A stretch of 64,000 bases of DNA from JAGVPT01 sp963843065 (GCA_963843065.1 CAWJKX010000011.1:1-64000), one strand, 5' to 3'. Counted from the first letter of the stretch, positions 1 to 10,463 are shown. The notes: generated by a model from the letters alone, not told the origin. A program made the numbers and translations.

Positions 1-2
1 TT

Positions 3-3000
3 CCTTCGGCAATAGAAGACACGCTGTATCAATCGAGAGTCTATGCGAGCGATCAGGACAGTGCGTTGTTCGGAGACGTTGTCCATTACCGGCTTCTCAA
101 ACCGGCATGGCTTGATTATAGATAGCACGACGGGCGATATTCAGCGGCACGCCTCATGTGCAGAATGTTTTTGACACGACAGCCGTGCTGCAAGCCTATG
201 ATAATCATGGAGGTACGGCTCAACAACAATATACCATACACGTCGCATTGGTAAATCATCCGCCGACAATAGCTTCATCTCCTCTCTTCACGGCGCATGA
301 AGATACGTTGTATCAATACCAAGTTGTTGCACACGATCCCGATACGTTAATTGGCCAGGTATTAAGTTATGCATTGACGCAAAAGCCGAGCTGGTTAAAT
401 GTTTCCGCAAGCGGAATGGTCTCTGGAATACCGCGAGGAGTGAACGTCGGCGATTCGACGGTCACGATAAAGGTGAGCGATGGGTACGGCGGAGTCGTGA
501 ACCAAACCTACCGCCTTAACGTGATTCATACAAATCACAATCCGTATTTTGTTTCCGTACCGGATAGTGTCGCAACGGAAGATTCGTTGTATCTCTACAC
601 GGCTGTGGCAAGAGATCAGGACAGTGCATTGTTTGGGGATAGAGTTCATTACAAGCTTTCAATTAAACCGAGCTGGATTACAATCGACAGCATTGCGGGG
701 ACTCTCACAGGAACTCCTTCCGGAATCAATGCCCGCGACACAATAATTGCTATCCAGGCTTATGATAACAACGGGGGTGCAGCGGTGCAGCAGTTTGGTC
801 TGCACATTGTTCATGTCAACCATCCTCCGCAGTTTGTTTTATTTCCTGCTGATAGCGCCGTAGAGGATTCTCTCTATTATACTTTGGCCGGAGCGACAGA
901 TCAAGATTCGCTCCTCTGGGGAGATAAGGACTACTTTGGCATACTGCAAAGCCCGAGTTGGATGGCGATTGATTCAGTTAAAGGGATCATACAAGGCATA
1001 CCAAGACTTGTAGGAAGTGCTGCGTCTATTGCTTCTGTCTCCAGTCAACGTGTTAATACGAGTGTGCAGCAAATTCTTAACAAAACAAAGATTATCAAGT
1101 ATTATACAGCGAAGCAAAAGAAAAAAAAGGCACAAATATTAGGTTCTACGGGAAATATTATATACCTGGATTTTCCAGTTACTATCGCCGTTTGGGATAA
1201 TAAAGGTGGAGCGAGCGAATATAGCTACGATCTGACAGTGAGGCATACGAATCATCCGCCGGTGTTCGTTGTTTTTCCCGATACGACAGCGATAGAGGAT
1301 TCGCTCTACACAACAGTCATACGGGCGAGCGATATAGATTCTGCGGTGTTCGGTGATGTTGTGCATTATCGTTGTGTTTCCAAACCGCACTGGATATCCA
1401 TCGATTCTGTTACAGGGATAATATCCGGCACTCCTCACGGCGATAGATGTCGTCGATACTACAAAAATTATCGTTCAAGCGTATGATGGCAAAGGAGGAG
1501 TAACCTCATACCAATATGGAGTTCATATCAGGCATGTGAATCATCCGCCTGTATTTGTCTCTACACCGGTAACCAGTGGGGTGGAAGATTCATCGTATGT
1601 TTACAGAGCCTATGCAACCGATCAAGATTCAATGTTATGGGGGGACAGGGTAAGCTATGCGATCGTTACAGCGCCGGGCTTTCTTTCGATAGATTCGGCG
1701 AGCGGCATTATCGGCGGTATACCGAGTTTAGTTGTCGATTCACTTGCCATGAAATCCGCAAAAGCGACGGTCGGGAAACAGAGCCGCACCACAGTAATGC
1801 GCAGCAGTGTGGTAAAGTTTATTCCTGCGGTATCGCGTTCGGCAAAGAAATCCGTATCCGGTACGCGCGCAGCGATGGATTCATCCCAATACAGAACATT
1901 TCCGGTCAGCATATCGGCCAGCGACGGGAAAGGAGGAATTGCCCAGCAGAACTATACGTTGGCGATACTTCACACCGATCACGCGCCGGTGTTTACGAGC
2001 CCTGCCGATTCGGTGGCGACGGAAGATTCGTTGTACAGCTACACATATACAGTGTATGATAGGGATGTTTCCGTTTTCGGCGACAGTTTGAGTGTCGCAG
2101 CAACGATATTACCGTCATGGCTGCATCATGACCCTGTTCAACACACGCTCTCCGGAATCCCGTATGCAAGGAGTGCAGTCGATACCGTAGTGGAACTTGT
2201 CGTGAGCGATAATCGGGGTTTGACGACAACGCAGCATTTTAAGCTGCATGTTGTGAATGTCAATCATCCGCCTGTAATCGTTTCAGTGCCGGATACCGTT
2301 GCGCAAGCTGATTCTGTGTATCGGTGTGTGATAGCGGCGATAGATTCCGACGCGATCTATGGAAGGGATTCACTAACGTATCGATTGCTCGTTGGCCCGC
2401 AGTGGGTGCATTTCGTGAAAGATACTCTTATTGGAATGCCGGTCAATGCCAATGCCGGAGATAGTACCATAACCGTTGCAGTCGTCGATAAGAAGGGGAG
2501 TGCCGCTCAACAGAGCTGGAAGATTACCGTTATACCGATGTCTCTGCCGCCGACGGCGTTTCAACTAGTTAACCCTCTTCACGCTGATAGTTTGACGATA
2601 AATTACGGAAAAGAACTTACAATGAGCTGGCAGCCTTCTCACGGTCATGATCCGGGAGACACGGTGCGTTATGCGCTGAAGTTTTGGGGAGGAGGAATTG
2701 ATACGACCATCAGTGGCTTGAAAGATACGCTTTATAGTTCCATTGGAATGATGAAAAAATTGTCCGTTCGTACACAGTATGCATGGACAGCGTCTGCAAC
2801 GATCAACGGGGGGAATTCAACATGGTCAAAAGATACGATACATTTTGTTACGACAGGAAGCATATTGTCAGCGAACGAGCAAAACCCGCTTATGCCGAAA
2901 GATTATATTGTCTATCAAAATTACCCTAACCCGTTTAATCCGTCAACAACGATTCGCTACGGAATCCCGGAACCGAGCAGAGTGTCAATCAAAGTGTACA

Positions 3001-3182
3001 ATATACTGGGGCAGGTTGTGGCCACACTCGTGAATGAGACACAAATGCCGCAGTTCTACGAATATCGTTGGAACGCTCAGAACCTTGCGTCAGGGGTTTA
3101 CATCATAGTTGTAAATGCGGAAAGCATTCTTTCTTCGGCAAAGAAGTTTCAGAATGTCAAAAAGGCGCTGTATCTGAAATAG
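3..3182 (+). CDS. Giant surface protein: tandem Ig-like repeats plus T9SS sorting domain; 5' end outside window, frameshifted
   Basis: Probably an exported, cell-surface adhesin-like protein. About seven or eight repeats of roughly 95 residues are visible, each opening with an N-H-P-P motif, followed by an ED-S-LY stretch, a D-Q-D-S acidic turn, K-P-S-W, and G-x-P; this pattern fits putative Ig/cadherin-like (He_PIG) domains. After the last repeat (about 2540) comes a fibronectin-III-like segment, then a C-terminal sorting module (about 2890-3180) with YQNYPNPFNPSTTIRY and a VYNILGQ motif, typical of type IX secretion substrates. The reading frame changes near 110-150 (probably twice) and near 1440, always in the middle of a repeat whose consensus continues in the next frame, so I read one gene. 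Two repeats carry extra basic, Lys/Ser-rich insertions of about 60 residues (near 1000-1160 and 1730-1890). The start lies upstream of the window. Ligand unknown. Confidence 0.8.
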
Positions 3183-3256
3183 CGGGTTACTAAAAAACAC
3201 TTTTATGAGCCACTAAGTCGCGAAGGCACTAAATAATTTTAAGCAAATCGCTATCT

Positions 3257-3407
3257 CAACCGCTGGTAGTGTTACAATTTCGAAGTAAATGTCATTCCGG
3301 CAAAAGCCGGAATCCAGTTTAATCGGTCTGGATGCCAGCTTTCGCTGACATGACGCACATTTTTCAGTTTGATATGCTCAAACTGTAACACTACCCAACC
3401 GTTGATG
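3257..3407. repeat. Inverted-repeat element with nested REP-like hairpins
   Basis: Outer arms at about 3258-3282 and 3379-3405 are imperfect complements that share GGTAGTGTTACA. Between them lie two REP-like hairpins in opposite orientation: 3291-3316 (GTCATTCCGGCAAAAGCCGG) and 3328-3353, ending in CATGAC. The arrangement resembles a small MITE or bacterial interspersed mosaic element. Related inner hairpins recur at 45218-45312 and a similarly built element lies at 17902-18090. Confidence 0.6.
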
Positions 3408-3487
3408 ATATTGGCGACAATAGTTTATGATAGTGCTCTTACTAATTGATGGTACGCATTCTGAAGAAAGTGCTCCACCCAACAAAA

Positions 3488-3646
3488 GACACACCCTTTG
3501 CCAACGGCATCCTCTGAAGGAGTCCGTTAGACCTACGGGAAAATCCCCTCTCGTCATCGCGCGAGAAACGCACAGAGGAGAATTGCCCCGCCGCTCCCCT
3601 CTGTATGTGAGCGTGTGGCGAAAGCGAGAGGGGTTGGGGGTGTGCC
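3488..3646 (+). repeat. Dispersed ~160-bp 'ACACCC' element, copy 1
   Basis: The segment begins GACACACCCTTTGCC and ends GGGGTTGGGGGTGTGCC, so its ends are complementary. Internal words include AATCCCCTCTCG and GCGAGAGGGG. The reverse complement of 56743-56898 has the same order of words (ACACACCCC, GGCATCC, AATCCCCTCTC, GGGGGTGTG), so the two are diverged copies in opposite orientation. It holds no convincing gene. Confidence 0.6.
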
Positions 3647-3710
3647 AAAAAGGATTTTTGCGTGGCATCAGTTACTAGAACCTACCTCAAAAATGGTCTT
3701 GTGTCAGCCC

Positions 3711-3970
3711 TTCTGCCGAAGGCATGGGTTCGCCAGACGCTCCCGTTCCGTTTCAGCGGAACGGGATTGGTCAGGGTGTCCTTCTGCCGAAGGCATGGCT
3801 TCGCCAGACGCGCGGCGCGATAAGGCCGCGCCACTCGCTCAGGATGAACAGACTATATTTAAGATTCCAAAAAAGCATGTTCATCCTGTCCCGAAGGTCC
3901 AACGGACTCCTTCGGAGGATCCCTTTCGGAAGTAAGCGATCCCGCTCGAAGAGCGGGAGAGCGCATCGAA
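3711..3970. repeat. Cluster of short hairpins and direct repeats, non-coding
   Basis: Two direct copies of a roughly 28-bp word (TTCTGCCGAAGGCATGG then TTCGCCAGACGC) start at 3711 and 3782. A third partial copy lies at 6039-6060. Interspersed are short palindromes: 3741-3766 around CCGTTCCG/CGGAACGG, 3810-3832 around GGCGCG/CGCGCC, and 3939-3960 around CCCGCTC/GAGCGGG. Short open frames here are by-products of the repeats. I see no gene between 3183 and 4395. Confidence 0.55.
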
Positions 3971-4023
3971 GGATCAAGCGACATGTTTTTGAGATGGTTT
4001 CTAACTATCTTAAAAATAACATC

Positions 4024-4091
4024 ACGCGAAGATGCAAAAGCCTCCTAAGTTTTGTTTCAATATATTTTGCGCCTTTGCGGCTCTGCGCGAG
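4024..4091. repeat. GCAAAG/CTTTGCG inverted element
   Basis: The left arm is CACGCGAAGATGCAAAAG and the right arm TTTTGCGCCTTTGCGG continuing to CTGCGCGAG; the arms are imperfectly complementary around an AT-rich loop. Similar elements lie at 6064-6113, 14157-14234 and 63883-63946. The remaining 4092-4395 is AT-rich and holds no gene; a TATATTACT stretch near 4357 could belong to the promoter of the transferase that follows. Confidence 0.5.
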
Positions 4092-4395
4092 AAAAGTTCT
4101 CCCGATTTATATGTAGTCTCAACTTATGAATCGTTCCTTATTTTGAATTGAGTAATGAATAATATTTGAGAATAGCCGTTTCCTGTCATCCTACGGTGTA
4201 ATGCCTTTTGCTGTACAATAATTTAAAGCTTCGCATATAGTCGCTGAAAGACGCTTTCTAACAGTTGTTCTAATCCGAAATGCTCACTTAGGTGTTTCAT
4301 CCTACAAATAGTATCCCGACAGAAAAGAATAGTTTTACCTTCTTTTGATATTTTGTATATTACTCAACGCTCCTTTTTGGGGATGAATTCGGGGA

Positions 4396-5831
4396 ATGGC
4401 AATATTCCTTATGCTCAAACGAAACTGGAAAATACTTTTCGTCGGGATCTCTCAGCTTGTTGACATTCTCGCTATGATTTGTGCAGCCCTTGTTGTTGTA
4501 GGGCTGCACCGTTATGAGCATGCCAACTTCCGCACAACCGATGCTGATCTCATTACGGGATATATTGTTTTTGTCGTTGCGTATCTCACTATTGCAATCA
4601 TGATGGGCTTATACCGGGGCTCTTTTCATCTTAGTCTTAGCCTGCAAAACATGATTATCGCACGCGCCTTTATCCTCTCCGTGCTGGTAACGCTGACGAT
4701 CGTTTCTGTTTTTAATGGCATAGAAATTGACCGCCACGTCCTCATCGTTTTTCTCTTTTCGGTACCGATCTTCTTTGTCGTGGGGCGAGTTCTGTTGCGC
4801 CAGGTCAACTTGTTTTTTCAAAAGCTGGGTACGGTGTACATAATTCGTTGATCGTCGGCTACGACCAGGATGCGCTTAAAATATTCCAGAGGTTTAATTC
4901 TTTTCCAGAGCTCGGCTATAAAATCAAAGGATTCGTCGTTCGGGAGAAGAACCCATCCAGCTCATTGCAGCCGCAGTATACGCTTGCACAATTTGATGAA
5001 CTCATCGCGAGCGGTTCGATCGACAGGGTCTTTATACCGTCGGCCGATATGGTAGTCAACGGTTATGCCCATATCAAGAAAAAAATTGAAGGTCATGGTA
5101 TCAAGCTCAAAATATTATCGCCTCAGGCTGAAGAGCTGTTAAAAATAGCCCGCATTTATGGCATCGCCGGGATTACTTTGACAACACCGCCGCGATACAA
5201 CGTCGACGCGATAAAATTATTCATCAAAAGAATTTTTGATATCATTGGATCCTCAGTAGCGATCATTCTCTTCAGCCCGATCTTTCTTGTCGCGATTATC
5301 GCTATTTACCTCGAAAGCGGCCGCCCATTTTTCTTCCTTCAAACGCGGGCGAGCATAAAGGGGGGGAAGCAATTTGATTTCATAAAGTTTCGCAGTATGG
5401 TCGATAACGCGGATCAGATGAAAGATGAATTATGGGGGCACAACGAGTCGGACGGCGCTCTGTTCAAAATGAAAAACGACCCTCGTGTGACCAAGGTCGG
5501 AAACATCATTCGCAAGTTGAGCATTGACGAGCTTCCGCAGCTCTTCAATGTGCTGAAGGGCGACATGAGCCTGGTGGGGCCTCGGCCGCTGCCGTTGGCG
5601 GATTTTGAGACGGTCAATGAGTCCGATGAGTTCTGGGAGACAATTCAGGATCGTGCGGCCGTCAAGCCGGGCATGACCGGTTTGTGGCAAGTGTCGGGAA
5701 GAAGCGATATAAAATTCAGGGAGATGATTCTGCTCGATTTATATTACGTGGAAAATCACTCCTTGCTGTTTGACATGGAAATCATATTTGAGACCATTCC
5801 AGTTGTGCTGTTTGGCAAGGGCGCGTATTGA
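4396..5831 (+). CDS. Polyprenyl-phosphate sugar-1-phosphate transferase (initiating exopolysaccharide/O-antigen enzyme), one frameshift
   Basis: This family starts polysaccharide assembly by moving a hexose-1-phosphate from a UDP-sugar onto undecaprenyl phosphate in the inner membrane. The first 150 residues hold four hydrophobic segments. A central nucleotide-binding-like domain follows (IVGYDQDALKIF). The C-terminal half is the bacterial sugar transferase domain, with a membrane helix near 5230-5320 (IKRIFDIIGSSVAIILF), the K-F-R-S-M-V-D motif, the P-R-V-T-K-V-G motif, S-I-D-E-L-P-Q and the VGPRP signature. The frame changes near 4822-4845, where the alternative frame runs smoothly from the TM domain into LIVGYDQ, so the break is probably an indel. 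The start could be the ATG at 4396 or at 4411. It heads the nucleotide-sugar locus. Confidence 0.85.
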
Positions 5832-5910
5832 CAATGAACAATCAACAATCAACAAGGAACAGCGGTCAGAAATCAGATATCGGCATACGGAATTATGGAA
5901 CAATGAAATG
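5832..5910. repeat. Short-word array (solo)
   Basis: An AACAATCAACAATCAACAAGG run with similar words begins directly after the transferase stop. It resembles the arms that flank four-helix-bundle genes elsewhere in the window, but no gene sits here. The remainder of 5911-6406 holds the element at 6064-6113 and a decayed open stretch (about 6160-6306) ending in a plausible peptide (EYELFIKLYERLN) that I cannot assign. Confidence 0.35.
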
Positions 5911-6063
5911 GGCGGGGAAAAAGAAATAATGTAATCTTGGAATCCTGCAACGAATGCCTGTAAATTCCGGTAGTGTGTTAATTAGAACAAAGTCCTAGGG
6001 GCTTTTTACGGAGAGCTGAAAATATTGCGCAAATCCAAGGGATGGCTTCGCCAGACGCTAATC

Positions 6064-6113
6064 CGCAAAGAAAACATGTCCATTCTCTTTGCGTCTTAGC
6101 GTCTTTGCGTGAA
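6064..6113. repeat. GCAAAG/CTTTGCG inverted element
   Basis: CGCAAAGAAAAC on the left faces CTCTTTGCGTCTTAGCGTC and CTTTGCGTGAA on the right. It belongs to the same class as 4024-4091, 14157-14234 and 63883-63946, with iterated heptamer-like words in the right arm. Confidence 0.5.
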
Positions 6114-6406
6114 CAAGCTTCACACCTTTCCTGAATTAGGACACTACTTAAAATCCCCGGCGCTTACCTTTTCTGTTTATTTTCGCTACCTTTAATGATA
6201 GCGATGTAAATGCCTATCATACTGCGACGAAACAAGAATATGAACTGTTCATTAAGCTTTACGAACGGTTGAATGCCGATAATTCTCCTGACCAATCAAA
6301 GGAATGATAACTCTTCAGGAGTAAGCTCAATGCAATAGGAAAGGAAAATATCTGCTAATAGACTAAATGCTGCTCTCAACGCACCAACATACCACGGACT
6401 AAAAAC

Positions 6407-7716
6407 ATGGAAATATCAATCATCGGAACTGGATACGTCGGGTTAGTTCAGGGCGCCTGCTTTGCCGACACCGGAAACTCGGTTGTTTGCATGGATATCG
6501 ATGAAAAGAAGATTACGAACCTGAAAAAAGGAACGATTCCGATTTACGAGCCGGGACTTGAAGAAATCGGTACGCGCACAATACTCAGGAGAAGCGTCTC
6601 GAGTTCACAACTTCCCTCAAGGCGGCAGTTGATCATGGGGAGATAATTTTTCTCTGTCTCCCCACGCCGCAATCGGATGACGGCTCTGCCGATCTCACGC
6701 GCGTTTTGTCTGTCGCCGACCAGATTGCATCGTTTGCGAGCGGATATAAGATTCTTGTCAGCAAAAGCACCGTTCCCGTCGGCACGGTCGACCGGATCCG
6801 TCAAATCATGAGGAAGAAGGGGAAGACGGAGATCGACGTTGTGTCCAGCCCCGAATTCCTGAAAGAGGGCTCCGCGCTGGATGATTCCTTGAGACCGAAC
6901 CGCATCGTCATTGGTTCGAGAAGCAAACGGGCAGTCGCGGCGATGATGGACATCTACGCGCCGTTCATGCGCACCGGCAATCCTATTATGGTGATGGACG
7001 AGCGGAGTGCGGAGATGACGAAATACGCTGCGAATTCATTCCTCGCGACAAAGATTTCTTTTATGAACGAACTTGCCAATCTTTGCGAAAAGACAGGGGC
7101 GGATATCGATTGGGTGAGAAAGGGAATGGGGTCCGATCCCCGTATCGGCCAGCAGTTCCTGTTTGCCGGCGTAGGCTACGGCGGTTCATGTTTTCCGAAA
7201 GACGTCAAGGCGTTAATCAAAACTGCTCAAGAACACGAGTATGAATTCAAAATTCTCCGGGCCGTCGACGAGGTAAACGATAGACAAAAACGCCTCATCG
7301 TCAAGAAAATGATGAAGCATTTTAACAATCAATTGCACCAAAAAATTATCACCGTGTGGGGGCTTTCGTTCAAGCCTCAAACCGACGACATTCGGGATGC
7401 GCCGGCGCTGGTCATTATTAACCATTTGCTGGAAGCAGGCGCAAAGATCCGTGCTCACGATCCCATCGCAAACCCGAAAGTGAAACCCCTATTCGACTCG
7501 AAAGTAGAGTTCTTCGACAATAACTACGATGCGCTGAAAGGCGCGGACGCGCTTGCGGTGATTACCGAGTGGAACGAGTTCCGCCGCCCCGATTTCGACA
7601 GGATGAAATCCCTCATGAAGCGCCCGGTAATATTCGACGGAAGGAATATCTATGACCCGAAGTTGATGAAAGAAAAAGGGTTTGTCTATTTCGGGATCGG
7701 GAGGAATGGAGAGTAA
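6407..7716 (+). CDS. ugd: UDP-glucose 6-dehydrogenase, one frameshift
   Basis: Oxidises UDP-glucose to UDP-glucuronate with two NAD+, supplying the decarboxylase encoded at 8251. The N-terminus carries the Rossmann motif IIGTGYVGLVQGACFAD and the family motif IYEPGLEE. The central part has SKSTVPVGTVDRI, SSPEFLKEGSA and the substrate-loop/catalytic block GYGGSCFPKDV with the active-site cysteine. The C-terminal domain has WGLSFKPQTDDIRDAPA. The frame changes near 6570: the first frame runs out at 6646, while the second reads an uninterrupted EKRLEFTTSLKAAVDHGE into LCLPTPQSDDGSAD, as expected for the family. Length after correction, about 436 residues, is normal. Confidence 0.92.
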
Positions 7717-7720
7717 GGTG

Positions 7721-8241
7721 GAGTATTGGAATGTTGGAATTATGGAATGGGGGATTGCATGGAGTACACAAAAAGACGAAATCTGAATCGTGGATACATG
7801 GAGCTGGAAGTATGGAATGAAGCGATCGGATTGTTGGGGGTTGTCAAAAAAGTGCTGAGTATTCAAACTCAAATAGACATTAGATTACGCGGTCAGATTG
7901 TCGATGCGGCGCAGTCAATTTCTGCAAATATCGCTGAAGGATATTGCCGGAGAACGATCAATGAGTATTTGCAGTTTTTAGCTATTGCTCTCGGATCCTC
8001 CGGGGAGTTGATGACGCGTATTATAGGATTCCGTGAGTTTTATGAGTTGAAGGACGATCTCTTTGAGGAATTTGACACGCTTCATTACAGTGTGGAAAAT
8101 AAATTACTTTCATTGGTCAAATCTTTACAGATGAAGCGAAAAACAGGTACCTGGCAGGAAGAGATTGATGCAGATAAGAAAGTTTTTCAGAATAGCGTTG
8201 CTTTACCTATTCCATAATTCCAATATTCCATTTATCCAATT
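7721..8241 (+). mobile_element. IVS-like unit 1: S23-type gene between complementary word-iterated arms
   Basis: The left arm (7721-7751) reads GTATTGGAATGTTGGAATTA then TGGAATGG; the right arm (8208-8241) reads TATTCCATAATTCCAATATT then CCATTTATCC. They are reverse complements over about 18 bases with one mismatch (ATRTTGGAATTATGGAAT). Each arm is built of an iterated TGGAAT word. The coding region lies in the loop and its stop codon (8215-8217) falls inside the right arm. This is the arrangement known from intervening sequences in 23S rRNA genes (stem formed by complementary ends, S23 gene inside), but here it sits between ugd and the decarboxylase gene. Mobility is inferred. Confidence 0.55.
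7759..8217 (+). CDS. Four-helix-bundle protein (S23 / bAvd-like family)
   Basis: Small helical protein of the family first found as the open reading frame of 23S rRNA intervening sequences and related to the accessory Avd protein of diversity-generating retroelements; the cellular role of free-standing members is not established. Visible family features: an opening L-E-V-W-N-E-A-I, the core R-L-R-G-Q-I-V-D-A-A-Q-S-I-S-A-N-I-A-E-G-Y segment, and a second helical pair with E-Y-L-Q-F-L-A-I-A-L-G-S-S-G-E-L. I chose the ATG at 7759 because GGGGG lies just upstream; the ATG at 7798 (MELEVWNEA) is an alternative closer to the family's usual start. It interrupts the sugar locus and is flanked by complementary arms. 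No reverse transcriptase or template repeat is nearby. Confidence 0.85.
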   Translation: MEYTKRRNLNRGYMELEVWNEAIGLLGVVKKVLSIQTQIDIRLRGQIVDAAQSISANIAEGYCRRTINEYLQFLAIALGSSGELMTRIIGFREFYELKDDLFEEFDTLHYSVENKLLSLVKSLQMKRKTGTWQEEIDADKKVFQNSVALPIP

Positions 8242-8250
8242 TGCGCCAGA

Positions 8251-9217
8251 ATGACTATCTCACAAACCCAAAAGACCTCCGTAGTAACAGGCGGCGCCGG
8301 CTTTCTCGGTTCCCATCTCTGCGACAGGCTTCTTGCAGAAGGCCACTCGGTGATCTGCATCGACAATCTCATCACTGGAGACACTGCGAACATTGCACAT
8401 TTATTCGGCAATGCCCGCTTCAGGTTCTTTCAGCATGATGTGACGGAATACATCTTTCTTGACGGCAACGTCGATTACGTATTTCATTTTGCATCGCCGG
8501 CAAGTCCGATCGATTATCTAAAGTTTCCGATCCAGACCCTCAAAGTCGGTTCGCTGGGAACACACAAGGCATTAGGCCTGGCGAAAGCGAAGAACGCACG
8601 GTTCTTTCTCGCATCCACATCGGAGGTATACGGCGACCCTGAAATTCATCCGCAAGTGGAAGAGTACCGGGGAAATGTCAATCCGGTCGGCCCGCGCGGA
8701 GTCTACGATGAAGCAAAACGGTTTGCTGAAGCGATGACAATGGCGTACCAACGCTATCACAACGTTGAAACACGAATCGTAAGAATTTTTAATACGTACG
8801 GCGAGCGGATGAGGATTGATGACGGCCGCGCAATTCCTGCATTCATTTCACAAGCGCTGCGCGGCGAAGATGTTACGGTGTTCGGCGACGGCAGTCAAAC
8901 GCGCAGTGTCTGTTATGTTTCTGATTTGATCGACGGCATCTTCAAGCTGATGATGTCTGAATATGCCCTTCCGATGAACATCGGAAATCCCGCCGAGTTG
9001 ACAATGCTTCAACTTGCGAATGAGATTGTTCAATTGACTCAGAGCCAAAAGCAAGATTGTGTTTCGAGAACTCCCCCAGGACGACCCAAGGATTCGGCAG
9101 CCAAATATTGCCAAGGCAAAATTCATGCTTGGATGGGAACCGCGGGTTCCCCGTCATGAAGGGCTGAAGCGGACAATCGAGTATTTCAAACGAAGATTGA
9201 AGTTGGAGCAGGAATAG
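8251..9217 (+). CDS. uxs: UDP-glucuronate decarboxylase (UDP-xylose synthase), frameshift near the 3' end
   Basis: NAD-dependent short-chain epimerase/dehydratase family enzyme that converts UDP-glucuronate to UDP-xylose, using the product of ugd. Visible: the glycine-rich VTGGAGFLGSHLC, the FASPASPIDYLKFPIQTLKVG segment typical of decarboxylases of this group, the STSEVYGDP motif and the catalytic Y-D-E-A-K (Tyr/Lys) pair. The main frame goes off at about 9043, in an AGCCAAAAGC run; the alternative frame continues with the conserved C-terminus (LPQDDPRIRQPNIAKAK and LGWEPRVPRHEGLKRTI) to a TAG at 9215. The corrected length of about 322 residues fits the family. A start at 8251 leaves a short N-terminal lead of ten residues before the Rossmann strand. 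Confidence 0.88.
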
Positions 9218-9407
9218 TATCGCAGCACAAAGCTAATGCTGATTTTTTCCTCTTTTTTCTTCTTTTATTTACCCTGAGCCGATGATTCTCATTTCCCGTC
9301 GTTGAAAAGGCACGGCGGATTATGTATATTATGCACGCCGCCGGGCGTACGGGGGATTCGCAGTGCGTGCAGTTTTACTGATTCCAAAAACACTTATTAC
9401 TGTTATA

Positions 9408-10361
9408 ATGAAAGTATTAATTACCGGAGTCGGCGGTTTTGCCGGCAGCCATCTTGCCGATTATGTTCTCAATAATAATCTCGCGGAAGTTTTTGGAATA
9501 GTGCGGGATGCCGAGAAGAATGAAAACATTCGGTCCCATGAAAAAAGCATCCGTTTGTATGAATGCGACATCGTCGACTTTCAATCGATCTTCAGAGTTT
9601 TGAAGGAAGTCAAGCCGGACATTATTTTTCATCTCGCCGGACAAGCATTTGTCCCGAGTTCGTTTGAACATACCGCCGAAACATTTAAAGTCAATGTCAT
9701 AGCTCCGATCAATATTTTTGAAGCGGTGAAGGCAGTCGACATTGCGCCGCGGATTGTTGTTGTTACCTCAGGCGAGGTCTATGGTGAAACCGCGGGGCTT
9801 CCTGCAGTGCATACGGAACGTTCGATCCCGCACCCAGTTAACCCGTACGCGGCAAGCAAGACGAGCATCGATTACATCGCGCAAACATACAAAACGTACG
9901 AAGGGCTGAACATCGCCATCGCTCGGCCATTCAACCATACCGGCCCGCGGCAGAAACCTTCGTTTGTTTGTTCGTCTCTCGCACGGCAAATCTCGCTCGC
10001 TCAAAAGAATAACATACCGCCGGTGATACAAATTGGAAATATCAAGCCGCGGAGAGATTTTACGGATGTTCGCGATGTCGTCCGGGCATATTGGCTGCTG
10101 GGAGCGGTCTCCAACGATAAAGAATTCATTTTTAATGTCTGCTCTGGAAATGTATTTTCTATCGAAGAAATTATCCGGATGTATGAGACAATTTCCGGGG
10201 CAAAATTCGACTTGCATGTCGAAGACAAAAGATTGCGCGGCTATGACATCCAGCTCCTCGCAGGGAGCAATGAGTTATTGCAGAAAACTACGAATTGGAC
10301 GCCGGAAATTCCAATACAGCAGACGTTAAGGGACCTTCTCACAACATGGATGGAAAAGTAA
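9408..10361 (+). CDS. rmd: GDP-4-dehydro-6-deoxy-D-mannose reductase-like epimerase
   Basis: Short-chain dehydrogenase/epimerase of about 317 residues. The start at 9408 gives MKVLITGVGGFAGSHLAD, with the NAD(P) glycine motif at the N-terminus; an upstream GTG at 9363 would add 15 unneeded residues. Visible are the FHLAGQAFVPSSFE segment, TSGEVYG and the catalytic Y-A-A-S-K, plus the RPFNHTGPRQ motif typical of Rmd. The predicted reaction is reduction of the Gmd product to GDP-D-rhamnose, which agrees with gmd immediately downstream. A related 4,6-dehydratase or epimerase function cannot be excluded by eye. A GC-rich hairpin around GGCGG/CCGCC (about 9314-9342) enclosing TATATTATG lies upstream and could be its promoter region. 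Confidence 0.75.
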   Translation: MKVLITGVGGFAGSHLADYVLNNNLAEVFGIVRDAEKNENIRSHEKSIRLYECDIVDFQSIFRVLKEVKPDIIFHLAGQAFVPSSFEHTAETFKVNVIAPINIFEAVKAVDIAPRIVVVTSGEVYGETAGLPAVHTERSIPHPVNPYAASKTSIDYIAQTYKTYEGLNIAIARPFNHTGPRQKPSFVCSSLARQISLAQKNNIPPVIQIGNIKPRRDFTDVRDVVRAYWLLGAVSNDKEFIFNVCSGNVFSIEEIIRMYETISGAKFDLHVEDKRLRGYDIQLLAGSNELLQKTTNWTPEIPIQQTLRDLLTTWMEK

Positions 10362-10387
10362 AAAATACGATGTAAGACGTCAGATAA

Positions 10388-10440
10388 ATTGACTCAGGAC
10401 TCTAGACTTAGAACTTAGGACTTAAAACTTAGATCTCTGA
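10388..10440. repeat. Short-word array (GACTTAGGACTT type)
   Basis: Iterated decamer-like words such as GACTCAGGACTCTAGACTTA and GAACTTAGGACTTAAAACTT fill the space between the rmd-like gene and gmd. Similar arrays occur at 11509-11620 and 12544-12650. No gene or palindrome is evident in the array. Confidence 0.5.
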
Positions 10441-10463
10441 ACCGAAACCACAACGAACCTACT

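Noticed and set aside
3427..4116. Several 70-130 codon frames between 3.4 and 4.1 kb
   Set aside because: They are made of repeat elements and palindromes, and have no ribosome-binding sites or protein-like conservation.
7721..8241. Diversity-generating retroelement, because S23/Avd-like protein is present
   Set aside because: No reverse transcriptase, template repeat or variable repeat could be found anywhere in the window.
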